DNA of 64,000 nt from Pseudomonadota bacterium. Lineage in GTDB: Bacteria > Pseudomonadota > Gammaproteobacteria > Burkholderiales > JAJZQI01. The stretch is taken from positions 1 through 64,000 of the forward strand of contig JAJZQI010000014.1 of the NCBI GenBank assembly GCA_021851875.1, given 5' to 3'. Positions 26,739-35,384 of this stretch are shown here, piece by piece. The stretch's first letter is position 1. Each line of letters begins with the position of its first letter. A program made the translations under genes and the position numbers. The notes beneath the pieces are model-generated. The model made no database searches. It saw nothing but the letters and a program-made list of their open reading frames with translations, and had not been told where the DNA came from.

Positions 26739-28799
26739 TTACCAGGTCCAGTTTACATTCACATAACCGTAACGGCCGGGCGAGGGAATCTTGCCGCCCA
26801 CCGGCACGTCGCTGCCGCTCACCCGGTTTACGCCACCCAGATGATCGACATAGTAGCGGTCAAACAGATTGTTCACGCCGACGGTCAGGCGTACCGCCTT
26901 GCCAAGCGGATAACGCATCTGCCAGTTGACGATGCCGTAGCCGCCGGTCGGGGTTTCACCGTTGTAGGCGGACACGCGGTTTTGCCGTGAGGCCAACTGC
27001 CACTCGATTCGCTGCTGCCAGCTCCCGCCATCATATACTGCATTCAAACTTGCGTGCAGCGGAGCCAGGCGGTAAAGATTATCACCGTTGTCGCGGTTTT
27101 TGCCACGCACATAGCTGACGGTACCGTCCAGCGCCCAGGTGGATGACAGCTTGCGCGCCCATTCGCCGTCGATACCGTACAACTCGGCATTGACGTTCTG
27201 GTACTGCAGCACCGGCGAACCGCTGCTATCCAGCATGCTGGTCGGTGTGCCCTGGATGAAGCCCTCCACGCGCTGGTAAAACAGTGTCGGCTTGACGCGC
27301 CAATCGGCCTGCTTCCACTCGGCGCTGGCGCTCAGCTGGTTCGACACCTCCGGCTTCAGATTGAGATTGCCCAGATAGGTGCGGCCGTCGGCCTGACCGG
27401 CGCTGGCGTTGCTGGCAGACCACAGGTAGCGCTCCAGAACACTGGGCGAGCGCGTTTTGCGGGCAAAACCGAATTCGTATGCGGTCGATGCATCCACCCG
27501 ATAGCGTGCCAGTGCAATGGCATCCCAGTTGCTGTCGGTTTTGCTGCGGCCGGCGGCATTGAACGCCGCCGCAGCCGCCGCATTGGCGCCGAAATACTGG
27601 CTAATCGCACCGGCATTCATCGCCACCGTGTCGCTCCGCAAACCCAACAGGCTGCTCCAGTTGGCGCCGTGCTGCTGTTCCACTTCGCCGTACACACCGA
27701 GGCGCTTGCGGGTGGCATTGTTGAACATGGTCTGGATCGGCTGGCTCATCATGCTCATGTTCTGCTGCCAGGCATTGAATTCGTTGCCGAACCACTCCAC
27801 TCCTGCGCGGTAAGTCTTACCGTCACGCGGCAGCACAACACGCGCGGCCAGGCCGCTGTCGTCGCTGGTCGCCGGCGCGCGCATGCGCATGCCGGACGTG
27901 GACCGCAACGTGTAATTGTCCATCAGATGGGCAATGTCGTGCTGGTACGCCTCCAGCGACAACTGGCCCCAGACATGTTTGCCCTTCAGCTCGGCCCGTA
28001 CACTGTCGGCACCGTCGCTGATCATGTCCATCGGCAGAGCGGGCGTACCGGCGTTGCGGGTATCGTGGCGGCTGGCATCCAGCGTCAGCGCATGCGCGTC
28101 GCCCAGTTTGGTCGCCAGCGTGACGCCGTTCTGGCTGGTTTCATAGCCGGTATCCTTGACCGTGCCGCCGGGGAAGCGCATGTCCCGCCCCTTTATGTAG
28201 CTGCCGCGGTAACGCAAGGCGGACTGTTCCGTCGCCACATTGGCCACTGCCGTATATGCCTGACCGTCATTGGCGCCGCTGTACTCCGCCCCCAGCTGGC
28301 CATGGAAACCCGGCGCGGCAAACAGATCCTGCGGCACCGTGCTCACCACCACGGTGCCGGCAATGCTGTCGCCGCCCTGACTCACCGGCGTCACCCCGGC
28401 CACCACCTGCATGGTTTCCACCTGGCCCGGCAGCGCATAGTGCAGCGGCGGGTCCATGTGGTTGGGACACGCCGGAGTGATGTTCATGCCGTCCAGACTG
28501 ACCTTCACCCGCTCGCCGAACAAACCGCGCAACTGCACGATACCCGTCTGCTCGCCGTTGCGCACCACTGCCACGCCGGGTGCCGCGGTCAGCAGCTGGG
28601 CGCTGTCCACCAGAGTGCCGGCCGGCGCCTTGCTCACCGAATACGACGACAACGTGGCGCCCGCATCACCCTGACCGAGCACGGTGATGCCGGGCAACTC
28701 GGCAACCACTTCGGCATCCTGAGCGAAAACCGGCGCAATGGGGGAAAAGACCAGCAACACGGCCAAGGCAAGAGGCTTGTGGCGGAACCGGCGAGACAT
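26739..28799 (-). CDS. TonB-dependent copper receptor of the OprC/NosA type
   Basis: An outer-membrane beta-barrel of 686 residues: signal peptide (LALAVLLVFSPIAPVFA), plug domain (VVRNGEQTGIVQLRGLFGERV) and a C-terminus ending in aromatic residues (VNVNWTW). Two features mark it as a copper receptor: the plug CxxxM motif CPNHM and an HxM motif in the barrel (AHLMDNY), the ligand set described for OprC. The start at 28799 begins MSRRFRHKPLAL; an upstream extension would run through the promoter. It forms a unit with the PCu(A)C gene. Confidence 0.93.
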   Translation of the reverse strand: MSRRFRHKPLALAVLLVFSPIAPVFAQDAEVVAELPGITVLGQGDAGATLSSYSVSKAPAGTLVDSAQLLTAAPGVAVVRNGEQTGIVQLRGLFGERVKVSLDGMNITPACPNHMDPPLHYALPGQVETMQVVAGVTPVSQGGDSIAGTVVVSTVPQDLFAAPGFHGQLGAEYSGANDGQAYTAVANVATEQSALRYRGSYIKGRDMRFPGGTVKDTGYETSQNGVTLATKLGDAHALTLDASRHDTRNAGTPALPMDMISDGADSVRAELKGKHVWGQLSLEAYQHDIAHLMDNYTLRSTSGMRMRAPATSDDSGLAARVVLPRDGKTYRAGVEWFGNEFNAWQQNMSMMSQPIQTMFNNATRKRLGVYGEVEQQHGANWSSLLGLRSDTVAMNAGAISQYFGANAAAAAAFNAAGRSKTDSNWDAIALARYRVDASTAYEFGFARKTRSPSVLERYLWSASNASAGQADGRTYLGNLNLKPEVSNQLSASAEWKQADWRVKPTLFYQRVEGFIQGTPTSMLDSSGSPVLQYQNVNAELYGIDGEWARKLSSTWALDGTVSYVRGKNRDNGDNLYRLAPLHASLNAVYDGGSWQQRIEWQLASRQNRVSAYNGETPTGGYGIVNWQMRYPLGKAVRLTVGVNNLFDRYYVDHLGGVNRVSGSDVPVGGKIPSPGRYGYVNVNWTW

Positions 28800-28858
28800 A
28801 TCTGGACTCCTGCATCTGAAAAACCCGCAGTCTAGCCAGATAGTTCCCCTGCGGGAAT

Positions 28859-28873
28859 GTGACAAATTGTCGC
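28859..28873. promoter_or_regulatory. RegA-like box overlapping the copper-receptor promoter
   Basis: GTGACAAATTGTCGC fits the RegA/ActR-type pattern GNG(G/A)C(A/G)-N4-GNCGC, missing only the central TT. On the minus strand its TTGTCA can act as the -35 of the receptor gene, with TATCTG 17 bases further. It lies between the receptor gene and regB, which are divergent. Confidence 0.45.
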
Positions 28874-28909
28874 AGAGCCATTTCCGGCGTTCGGTATTAA
28901 AATGCTGTC

Positions 28910-30211
28910 ATGATCGCCAACACCTCCATTGTCAGCCACGTTCAGCGTCTGCTCTACCTGCGCCATCTGGCCCTGCTCACCCTGCTGCTGAGCACCAGCT
29001 TCGCGCACAACCAGCTGGACATCCACCTGCCCTGGACGCCGCTGTCCATCGTCAGCGCCATCCTCATCGGCACCAGCGTGTGGGCCTATACGCTGCTGCG
29101 CTCCGGCCGGAACATCAGCGAACGCACGCTGGCCGGGCAAATGCTGACCGATCTGATCGCCCTGACCCTGCTGCTGTATTACACCGGCGGCTCGGCCAAC
29201 CCCTTCGTCTCGCTCTACCTGGTACCGGTGATGATCGCCGCCACGGTGCTGAGCGGCTGGCGCCTCGGCCTCATCACCCTGGCCGCCGTGGCCGCCTACA
29301 CCGGCCTCATGTTCCTGCCCGGCCCCGTGAGCGACAGCTTCGACTTCATCACCCCCGGCAGCAGCGCCTTCGTCTGCTCCACCTCGCTGCACGATCATGA
29401 CGCCGAACCCGGCCGCATCAACTGGCACGTGGTCGGCATGTGGCTCAACTTCATGTTCAGCACCGGCATCATCGCCTTCTTCGTCGTACGCATGGCGCAA
29501 AGCATCCGCCAGCGTGACGAAGCGCTCGCCCAGGCGCGCGAAAGCACCCTGCGCAACGAGCGCATTGTCGCCCTCGGTACGCTCGCCGCCGGCGCCGCCC
29601 ACGAACTCGGCACGCCGCTGGCCACCATGGCCGTGGTGGCGGGCGAACTGGAAGAAACACATACGGCAGACGAAGATCTGCAACAATCGCTCGCCATCAT
29701 CAAAACGCAAATTCAACAGTGCAAGCGCAGCATCTCGCAGCTCGCTGCCGACGCCGGCGGCGACCGGCCGGAAACCCTCGGCAGCCAGCCGCTGGATCGC
29801 TATCTGAGCCACCTGCTGGGCCAGTGGCGACTGATCCGGCCGCAAACCATGCCGCAAATCAGCCTGCCCGACACACAAGCGGCCCCCGCCATCATCGGCG
29901 ACGCCACACTGCAGCAAGCTCTGCTCAATCTGCTCAACAACGCCGCCGACGCCTCGCCCGAGCATGTTGAGCTGAATGCCGCCTGGGATGAAAAGCACAT
30001 TTATCTGGACATCAACGACCGCGGCGCCGGCATCCCCGCCGAGATTGCCGAACAGTTGGGCAAACAGGCCGTCAGCAGCAAGCACGGCCAGGGCATCGGC
30101 TGGCTGCTCAGCCACGCCACCATCGAGCGCTTCGGCGGCACGGTCGAATGGCGCCCGCGCGAAGGCGGCGGCACCTGCATCCACATCACCCTGCCGCGGA
30201 GAAACACATGA
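28910..30211 (+). CDS. regB: redox-sensing histidine kinase RegB/PrrB type
   Basis: A membrane sensor kinase of 433 residues that senses respiratory redox state. Six hydrophobic segments fill the first 200 residues and include the quinone-binding family motif YYTGGSANPF (about 90-99). The phospho-acceptor is His231 (GAAHELGTPLATM). Cys271 lies 40 residues later, the same distance as between His225 and the redox cysteine Cys265 of Rhodobacter RegB. The ATPase domain has the N-box LLNLLNNAADASP. There is no Shine-Dalgarno; TAAAAT at 28898-28903 would start transcription at about the ATG, suggesting a leaderless mRNA. It overlaps regA by four bases. Confidence 0.94.
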   Translation: MIANTSIVSHVQRLLYLRHLALLTLLLSTSFAHNQLDIHLPWTPLSIVSAILIGTSVWAYTLLRSGRNISERTLAGQMLTDLIALTLLLYYTGGSANPFVSLYLVPVMIAATVLSGWRLGLITLAAVAAYTGLMFLPGPVSDSFDFITPGSSAFVCSTSLHDHDAEPGRINWHVVGMWLNFMFSTGIIAFFVVRMAQSIRQRDEALAQARESTLRNERIVALGTLAAGAAHELGTPLATMAVVAGELEETHTADEDLQQSLAIIKTQIQQCKRSISQLAADAGGDRPETLGSQPLDRYLSHLLGQWRLIRPQTMPQISLPDTQAAPAIIGDATLQQALLNLLNNAADASPEHVELNAAWDEKHIYLDINDRGAGIPAEIAEQLGKQAVSSKHGQGIGWLLSHATIERFGGTVEWRPREGGGTCIHITLPRRNT

Positions 30212-30753
30212 GTGACAGCGACATCCGCCCCACCCTGCTGCTGGTGGAGGACGACGACACCTTGCGCGGGGTGCTGCAACGGGCATTCAGCCGCAAAGGC
30301 TATGCCGTCAGCACCGCCGGCTCCATCCCCGCCGCCATTGAACTGGCGAGGCAGGACGCTCCCGAATACGCCGTGGTCGACCTGAAGCTGGGCGACGAAT
30401 CCGGCCTGGAACTGGTGGTCGCCCTGAAAGAGCTCGACGACGCGACTCGAATCGTTGTCCTCACCGGCTACGCCAGCATCACCACCGCCGTCGAAGCCAT
30501 CAAACTCGGGGCAACGCATTATTTAGCCAAACCTGCTGATGCCAACGAGATTCTGGCCGCCCTGCATAAAACCGAGGGCGACAGCAGCGTGCCGGTCAGC
30601 ACCGATCCGCTGTCAGTCGATCGACTGGAGTGGGAACATATTCAAAAAGTACTGGCCGAACACGATGGGAATGTTTCGGCGACCGCACGGGCGTTGAAGA
30701 TGCATAGACGGACGTTGCAGAGGAAACTAGGGAAAAAACCTGTACGCGGGTAA
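30208..30753 (+). CDS. regA: RegA/PrrA-type response regulator
   Basis: A two-domain regulator of 181 residues: receiver domain with acidic pocket (LLVEDDDTL), phospho-acceptor Asp58 (VVDLKLGDESG) and Lys108 (LAKPAD), then a proline-poor linker and a Fis-like helix-turn-helix (GNVSATARALKMHRRTLQRK), nearly invariant in RegA orthologues. The ATG at 30208 overlaps the regB stop. In this family it controls oxidases, hydrogenases, carbon and nitrogen fixation. Confidence 0.96.
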   Translation: MSDSDIRPTLLLVEDDDTLRGVLQRAFSRKGYAVSTAGSIPAAIELARQDAPEYAVVDLKLGDESGLELVVALKELDDATRIVVLTGYASITTAVEAIKLGATHYLAKPADANEILAALHKTEGDSSVPVSTDPLSVDRLEWEHIQKVLAEHDGNVSATARALKMHRRTLQRKLGKKPVRG

Positions 30754-30822
30754 GCCGCCTATGCTCCCAGCATTTTCGCAAAGAAATGCTATATTGCAAA
30801 TAGTCTTCGGCGGTGAAAACCC

Positions 30823-33531
30823 ATGCGCGATCCAACTTCATCCAACCGATATTATCCCCGGGCCATTTTCCTTGTTCTGTTACTGCTCATTTTCACAGCA
30901 GAAACAGTGACCATGCTTATCATTAAGTGGCTGTTTGCACATAAATCAGCGCTATGGCTGGAAATCCTCGTTGACGCCAGCCTGCTCACCCTGATGTGCA
31001 CTCCATTCATCTGGCGCCTGATCGTCGTTCCCTTAAAGAAAGATAACCAATTCACAGCCAGCCGCGCCCAAGCTGTTCTCGATACCGCAGCCGAAGGCAT
31101 CATCACTATCGACCAGAGTGGCCACGTACTCAGTTTCAATAAAGCGGCTGAACGCATTTTCGGTTATTCAGCAACGGAAATGCTTGGTCAAAATGTCAAC
31201 CAATTGATGACCTCGCCTCAACGGGAGGAGCACGACAACTATATCGCACGCTATCTTGCAAGTGGTCAAGGTATGATTGTTGGCCGGAGTACTGAACTCA
31301 AAGGCCAGCACAAAGACGGCTCGGTCATTCCCCTGCGGTTGGCCATCAGTGAAACCATAAACAGTGAACAAAAAATATTTACCGGCATCGTCACCGACCT
31401 GCGTCTGCAACAGCAGACAGAACAGAAGTTTCGCACCATTTTCAATAGCGCCAACGATGCCATTCTGATCCTCGATCAGACAGGACACTTTCTTGAAGTC
31501 AACGACATTGCCTGTGAACGCCTTGGCTACAGTCGTGCCGAGTTGCGGCATATGACACTGCAAGACATTGACACACCAGAATATGCCGGCCGAATCAATG
31601 AGCGTGTCACCCAATTGCAGCAACAAGGTTGGCTGTTGGCTGAAACAGCTCATGTCAGCAAAGACGGGCGCATCATTCCCACTGAAATCAGCAGCCGAAT
31701 CATCGAATACGAGGGCAAACCAGCCTTTCTCACCATTGCTAGAGATATCTCAAAGCGTAAACAGATCGAGGCAGCCCTCCATGAAAGCCAATCCAGCGCC
31801 CGTGTCCTGCTCGACATCAACACCGAGTCGGCCATGCTGCTGTCCTGCGACGGGGAAGTCCTTGCCATTAACCAGACAGGTGCTCAGCGCTTTGGCAAAA
31901 GCATCGAAGAACTAACTGGAAAAAATATCTATGCGTTTATGCCCGCAGATGTTGCCGCAAGTCGCAAGCAACGGGTAGCCGAGACCCTGCAAAGCGGCAA
32001 GCCAATGCATTTTGAGGATAGACGTGACGGCCTGTATTTTGAGTCTGCACTTTACCCTATAGAAGACTTGCATGGCCGCATTAGCAAACTCGCCGTCTTT
32101 GCTCGTGAAGTGACCCAGGCACGCCAGCGTCAGGCAGTGGACACGCTGCTGCATGAAATTGACCAACTCGTCCTGCAATACACTGATTTCGAACATATTC
32201 AGCAACACATCTGCAACAAGCTGACTGAACTGTTCGATTTGGAAATGGCCTGGATTGGCCACAAGGAAGCTGATGGCAGCATTCGCATCAACTGTTATGC
32301 CGGGCGAGTCAGTGACTACAAGGCCGCAATAGAACAAATCGGCATCCGCTGGGATAACACACCGCTTGGCAAAGGCCCATCCGGCATGGCCATCCGTACA
32401 GGCCAAGTAAACAAGCTTGCAATCAGCGACTTCCCTTACCCCCCCTGGCGCGACTGCGCCATCAAACATGGCCTAGCCAGTATGATCGCGCTGCCTCTCA
32501 TTATCCGCGGACAGATCTACGGCGCCCTGAGCCTGTACTCTGCTCGTACCCATGCATTTGATGATGAGCAAATGCTACAACGACTAAGTGATATTTCCTC
32601 ACGCATCTGCATTACCCTGGAAATGGCACAAGACCAGGAGCAACTACACCTTCTCAGCGCCGCACTCGCCACTGCCGGCAATGCCATTTTCATCACTGAC
32701 AACAATGGCCGCATCGTATGGCTCAACCAGGCATTTACAGAACTGAGTGGTTACAGTCACGCAGAAGTCCTGGGGCACCCCCCCCGCATCCTTAACTCCG
32801 GTATGCACCCCCCCGACTACTATGAACACTTGTGGTCCACCATCAGTGCGGGCGAAGTCTGGAACAGCGAAACCACCGAGCGCAGCAAAACAGGACAACT
32901 TTATACTGTGCAACAAACCATCACTCCCATTAGCGATGGTACTGGGCATATCACTCATTACATTTCCATTCAGGAAGATATTACAGCTCAGAAGCAGGCC
33001 GAGGCTCGCATCCACCACATGGCCCATCACGACATGCTGACCGACCTGCCCAACCGTGCTCTCTTCCAAGACCGCCTGCAGCAAGCCATCTATCAGTCGA
33101 CTCGTAACAACCACAAAGTCGCCTTGCTGTTTCTAGACCTTGACCACTTCAAGTCCATCAATGACACACTTGGTCACGACATTGGCGATCAACTGCTCAT
33201 CTGCGTAGCCAAGCGGTTGTGCCACAGTATCCGCGAAAGCGATAGTATTGCCCGATTAGGCGGCGATGAATTCACTGTCATCTTGCCATTAGTACACGCA
33301 ACCACAGATGCAATTCTTGTCGCTGAAAAAATTACCCAAGCACTTGCCCAGCCATTTCCGCTTGGTAAGCATGAAATACATACTAGCGCCAGCATCGGCG
33401 TCGCCCTGTTCCCCGACGATGCCAACAATGCCGAAAATCTGATCAAAATGGCCGACACAGCCATGTATCAGGCGAAAAACAGCGGGCGCAATGCTTTTAG
33501 GCTAGTCAGTCATGCTCTCCCTACTCCTTAA
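30823..33531 (+). CDS. membrane diguanylate cyclase with PAS and GAF sensor domains
   Basis: A protein of 902 residues. Two membrane helices (about 13-34 and 46-68) are followed by three PAS domains (starting near 78, 200 and 320), a GAF domain (about 440-605), a fourth PAS (about 610-735) and a GGDEF domain (about 740-900). The active site is intact (RLGGDEF) and an RxxD inhibitory site (RESD) lies five residues before it, so it should make c-di-GMP with product feedback. No EAL domain. Sampled lines have about 50 percent GC against roughly two thirds in regBA, and codon choice is more AT-rich, which hints at acquisition by transfer. It overlaps the next gene by 20 bases. Confidence 0.92.
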   Translation: MRDPTSSNRYYPRAIFLVLLLLIFTAETVTMLIIKWLFAHKSALWLEILVDASLLTLMCTPFIWRLIVVPLKKDNQFTASRAQAVLDTAAEGIITIDQSGHVLSFNKAAERIFGYSATEMLGQNVNQLMTSPQREEHDNYIARYLASGQGMIVGRSTELKGQHKDGSVIPLRLAISETINSEQKIFTGIVTDLRLQQQTEQKFRTIFNSANDAILILDQTGHFLEVNDIACERLGYSRAELRHMTLQDIDTPEYAGRINERVTQLQQQGWLLAETAHVSKDGRIIPTEISSRIIEYEGKPAFLTIARDISKRKQIEAALHESQSSARVLLDINTESAMLLSCDGEVLAINQTGAQRFGKSIEELTGKNIYAFMPADVAASRKQRVAETLQSGKPMHFEDRRDGLYFESALYPIEDLHGRISKLAVFAREVTQARQRQAVDTLLHEIDQLVLQYTDFEHIQQHICNKLTELFDLEMAWIGHKEADGSIRINCYAGRVSDYKAAIEQIGIRWDNTPLGKGPSGMAIRTGQVNKLAISDFPYPPWRDCAIKHGLASMIALPLIIRGQIYGALSLYSARTHAFDDEQMLQRLSDISSRICITLEMAQDQEQLHLLSAALATAGNAIFITDNNGRIVWLNQAFTELSGYSHAEVLGHPPRILNSGMHPPDYYEHLWSTISAGEVWNSETTERSKTGQLYTVQQTITPISDGTGHITHYISIQEDITAQKQAEARIHHMAHHDMLTDLPNRALFQDRLQQAIYQSTRNNHKVALLFLDLDHFKSINDTLGHDIGDQLLICVAKRLCHSIRESDSIARLGGDEFTVILPLVHATTDAILVAEKITQALAQPFPLGKHEIHTSASIGVALFPDDANNAENLIKMADTAMYQAKNSGRNAFRLVSHALPTP

Positions 33532-34051
33532 GTTCTGGTTCGAGGAAATCGAACCCAAACAATGGTGGATAGCCGATCCGGCCTTTGACCAACTGATCCG
33601 CGACCGCTTCGAGACGACACTGCAACAAGCCGCTCAAGGCGAGCTTTTTAGTTGGCGCAGCGAGCCCAAAGGACGGCTAAGCGAGATCATTGTTTTGGAC
33701 CAGTTTTCGCGGAACATTTACCGCAGCACCCCAAGAGCCTTTTCGCAGGACCCGATGGCGCTGGCGTTGTCGCAAGAGGCGGTGGCTGCGGGCACACTCC
33801 AGCAACTGACGGAGCCGATGGAGCGCACGTTTCTGCTGATGCCGTATATGCACAGCGAATCACGCAAAATTCATGTAGTGGCGGAGCAGTTGTTCCGCGA
33901 GTTTGCCCCGGCTGGGAATTACGAATACGAGTTGAAACACAAGGCGATTATCGACCGGTTTGGGCGGTATCCACATAGGAATGCGATTTTGGGACGGGTT
34001 TCGACTGAGGAAGAGATTGAGTTTTTGAAAGGACCGGGGTCGAGTTTTTGA
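33512..34051 (+). CDS. DUF924 family protein
   Basis: A protein of 179 residues with the typical DUF924 blocks: LKFWFEEIEPKQWW, IIVLDQFSRNIYRSTPRAFSQDP, MPYMHSES and FGRYPHRNAILGRVSTEEE. The family has a TPR-like helical fold; no biochemical role is established to my knowledge. It begins inside the 3' end of the diguanylate cyclase gene and probably depends on it for translation. Confidence 0.9.
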   Translation: MLSLLLKFWFEEIEPKQWWIADPAFDQLIRDRFETTLQQAAQGELFSWRSEPKGRLSEIIVLDQFSRNIYRSTPRAFSQDPMALALSQEAVAAGTLQQLTEPMERTFLLMPYMHSESRKIHVVAEQLFREFAPAGNYEYELKHKAIIDRFGRYPHRNAILGRVSTEEEIEFLKGPGSSF

Positions 34052-34187
34052 GATTGTAGTTTTAGCTACGAGTGACTGAAACTTTAGACTTTGTTGGCCG
34101 GGCGCCCCTGGCCTACCTCCTCAGAACTCCAACTATCCCGGGGTTAAGCAAATGAATTCACACTGTACTGTTTGGTTGGCTTTGCCA

Positions 34188-34223
34188 AATAAGAAACGGG
34201 GACCGAAGTCCCCGTTTCTTATT
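34188..34223. terminator. bidirectional terminator hairpin
   Basis: Perfect 16-base stem (34188-34203 with 34208-34223) closed by a CGAA tetraloop, with A-rich left and T-rich right flanks so that it can work on both strands. It lies between the convergent DUF924 and NDUFA9-like genes. The rest of this gap (34052-34187) holds only a degenerate GGCCGGGCGCCCCTGGCC palindrome near 34096. Confidence 0.85.
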
Positions 34224-34240
34224 GATGCAGCAGATAAAGC

Positions 34241-35281
34241 TTATCGCCCTGCATTCTCGCGCAAATCCATGTAGCGTTCACGCGGGTTCTCGCCACCCAG
34301 ATAGCTCGGTACCACAGCCTCCATGGCTGCCGGCTTGCCGCCGAATACGGCGGGGTAGTCGCAACCGCACACGTTGTCGACCTTCATGGACAGCAGGTTG
34401 TCGCGGGTCAGCAGTTTGCCCGGCAGATGTTCCAGGATAGCAGCCTGAACGTAGGACAGACGCGGGCACAGCGGCATGATGCTGCGCTTCTTGCCGGTGA
34501 TGGTCATCACCAGTTCCATGATTTCCTGCAGGGTGTAGACTTTCGGGCCGCACAGCTCATAGGTTTTACCGAAGGTTTCCAGATTGGTGAGGCTGGAAGT
34601 AAAGGCGTTGGCCACGTCTTCCACGAATACCGGCTGGAACTTGGCGCCGGCGCCAGCCAGCGGCAGGATCGGGAAGGATTTGATCAGGCCGGCGAATTTG
34701 CTGACGAAGCTGTCGCCGCGGCCGAAAATGACGGACGGACGGAAGATGGTCACAGCCATGCCCTGGCCGCGGATGAATTTGGGACCGTTGAGGTACCAGT
34801 TTTCATGCTTGCTGTCCGGCAGACCGGCTTCGCGTACCAGATGCTCGCCGATGCCCTTGGAGCGCAGGTAACCGCTGTCGGCGGTCGGTTCGGCGCCCAG
34901 CGCGCTCATGTGCAGCAGGCGCGGTACCTGGTTGATGGCGCAGGCATGCACGATCTTGCGCGGCAGCTCGACGTGGGTTGCATGGAAATCGCCGCGGCGC
35001 GCCTGCGGCTTGTCGACGCGGCTGTTGTGGCAGCCGCGTTCGTGCAGGATGCCGACCAGGTTGATGACGGCGTCCATGCCTTCGAACTGCTTGTTCAGCA
35101 CGCGTTCGTCGTGAATGTCGGCTTCCACCACTTCAACGGTGGGCAGAACGATCAGGTCTTTCGAGCGTTCGCGCTTGCGCGTCAGCACGCGCACTTTATA
35201 GCCTTTTTCGACCAGCTGGCTGACGACATAGGTGCCGACGAAACCGCTGCCGCCCAGTACACATACGTTCTTGATGATCAT
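34241..35281 (-). CDS. NDUFA9-like NAD(P)-binding protein (extended SDR)
   Basis: A protein of 346 residues with the N-terminal Rossmann motif CVLGGSGFVGTYV, the NLVGILHE segment and FRPSVIFGRGDSFVSKF, characteristic of the atypical SDR group related to the complex I accessory subunit NDUFA9. The SDR catalytic YxxxK is replaced by YLRSKG, so catalysis is uncertain. It stands alone between a terminator and the slt gene. A link to complex I or ubiquinone is suggested by the family only. Confidence 0.88.
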   Translation of the reverse strand: MIIKNVCVLGGSGFVGTYVVSQLVEKGYKVRVLTRKRERSKDLIVLPTVEVVEADIHDERVLNKQFEGMDAVINLVGILHERGCHNSRVDKPQARRGDFHATHVELPRKIVHACAINQVPRLLHMSALGAEPTADSGYLRSKGIGEHLVREAGLPDSKHENWYLNGPKFIRGQGMAVTIFRPSVIFGRGDSFVSKFAGLIKSFPILPLAGAGAKFQPVFVEDVANAFTSSLTNLETFGKTYELCGPKVYTLQEIMELVMTITGKKRSIMPLCPRLSYVQAAILEHLPGKLLTRDNLLSMKVDNVCGCDYPAVFGGKPAAMEAVVPSYLGGENPRERYMDLRENAGR

Positions 35282-35384
35282 GCGAAATCCGTTAAATCTG
35301 ACAAGACAAAGCCGCCATTCTAACGGGGGTCGGCAGGCAAATCCAGTGTTAAGGGCTTCCTTCAGGGGGAAATTCCCCGCTTGC

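Noticed and set aside
28832-30286. Long minus-strand open frame opposite regB
   Set aside because: Shadow of a GC-rich gene; RegB motifs are intact on the plus strand.
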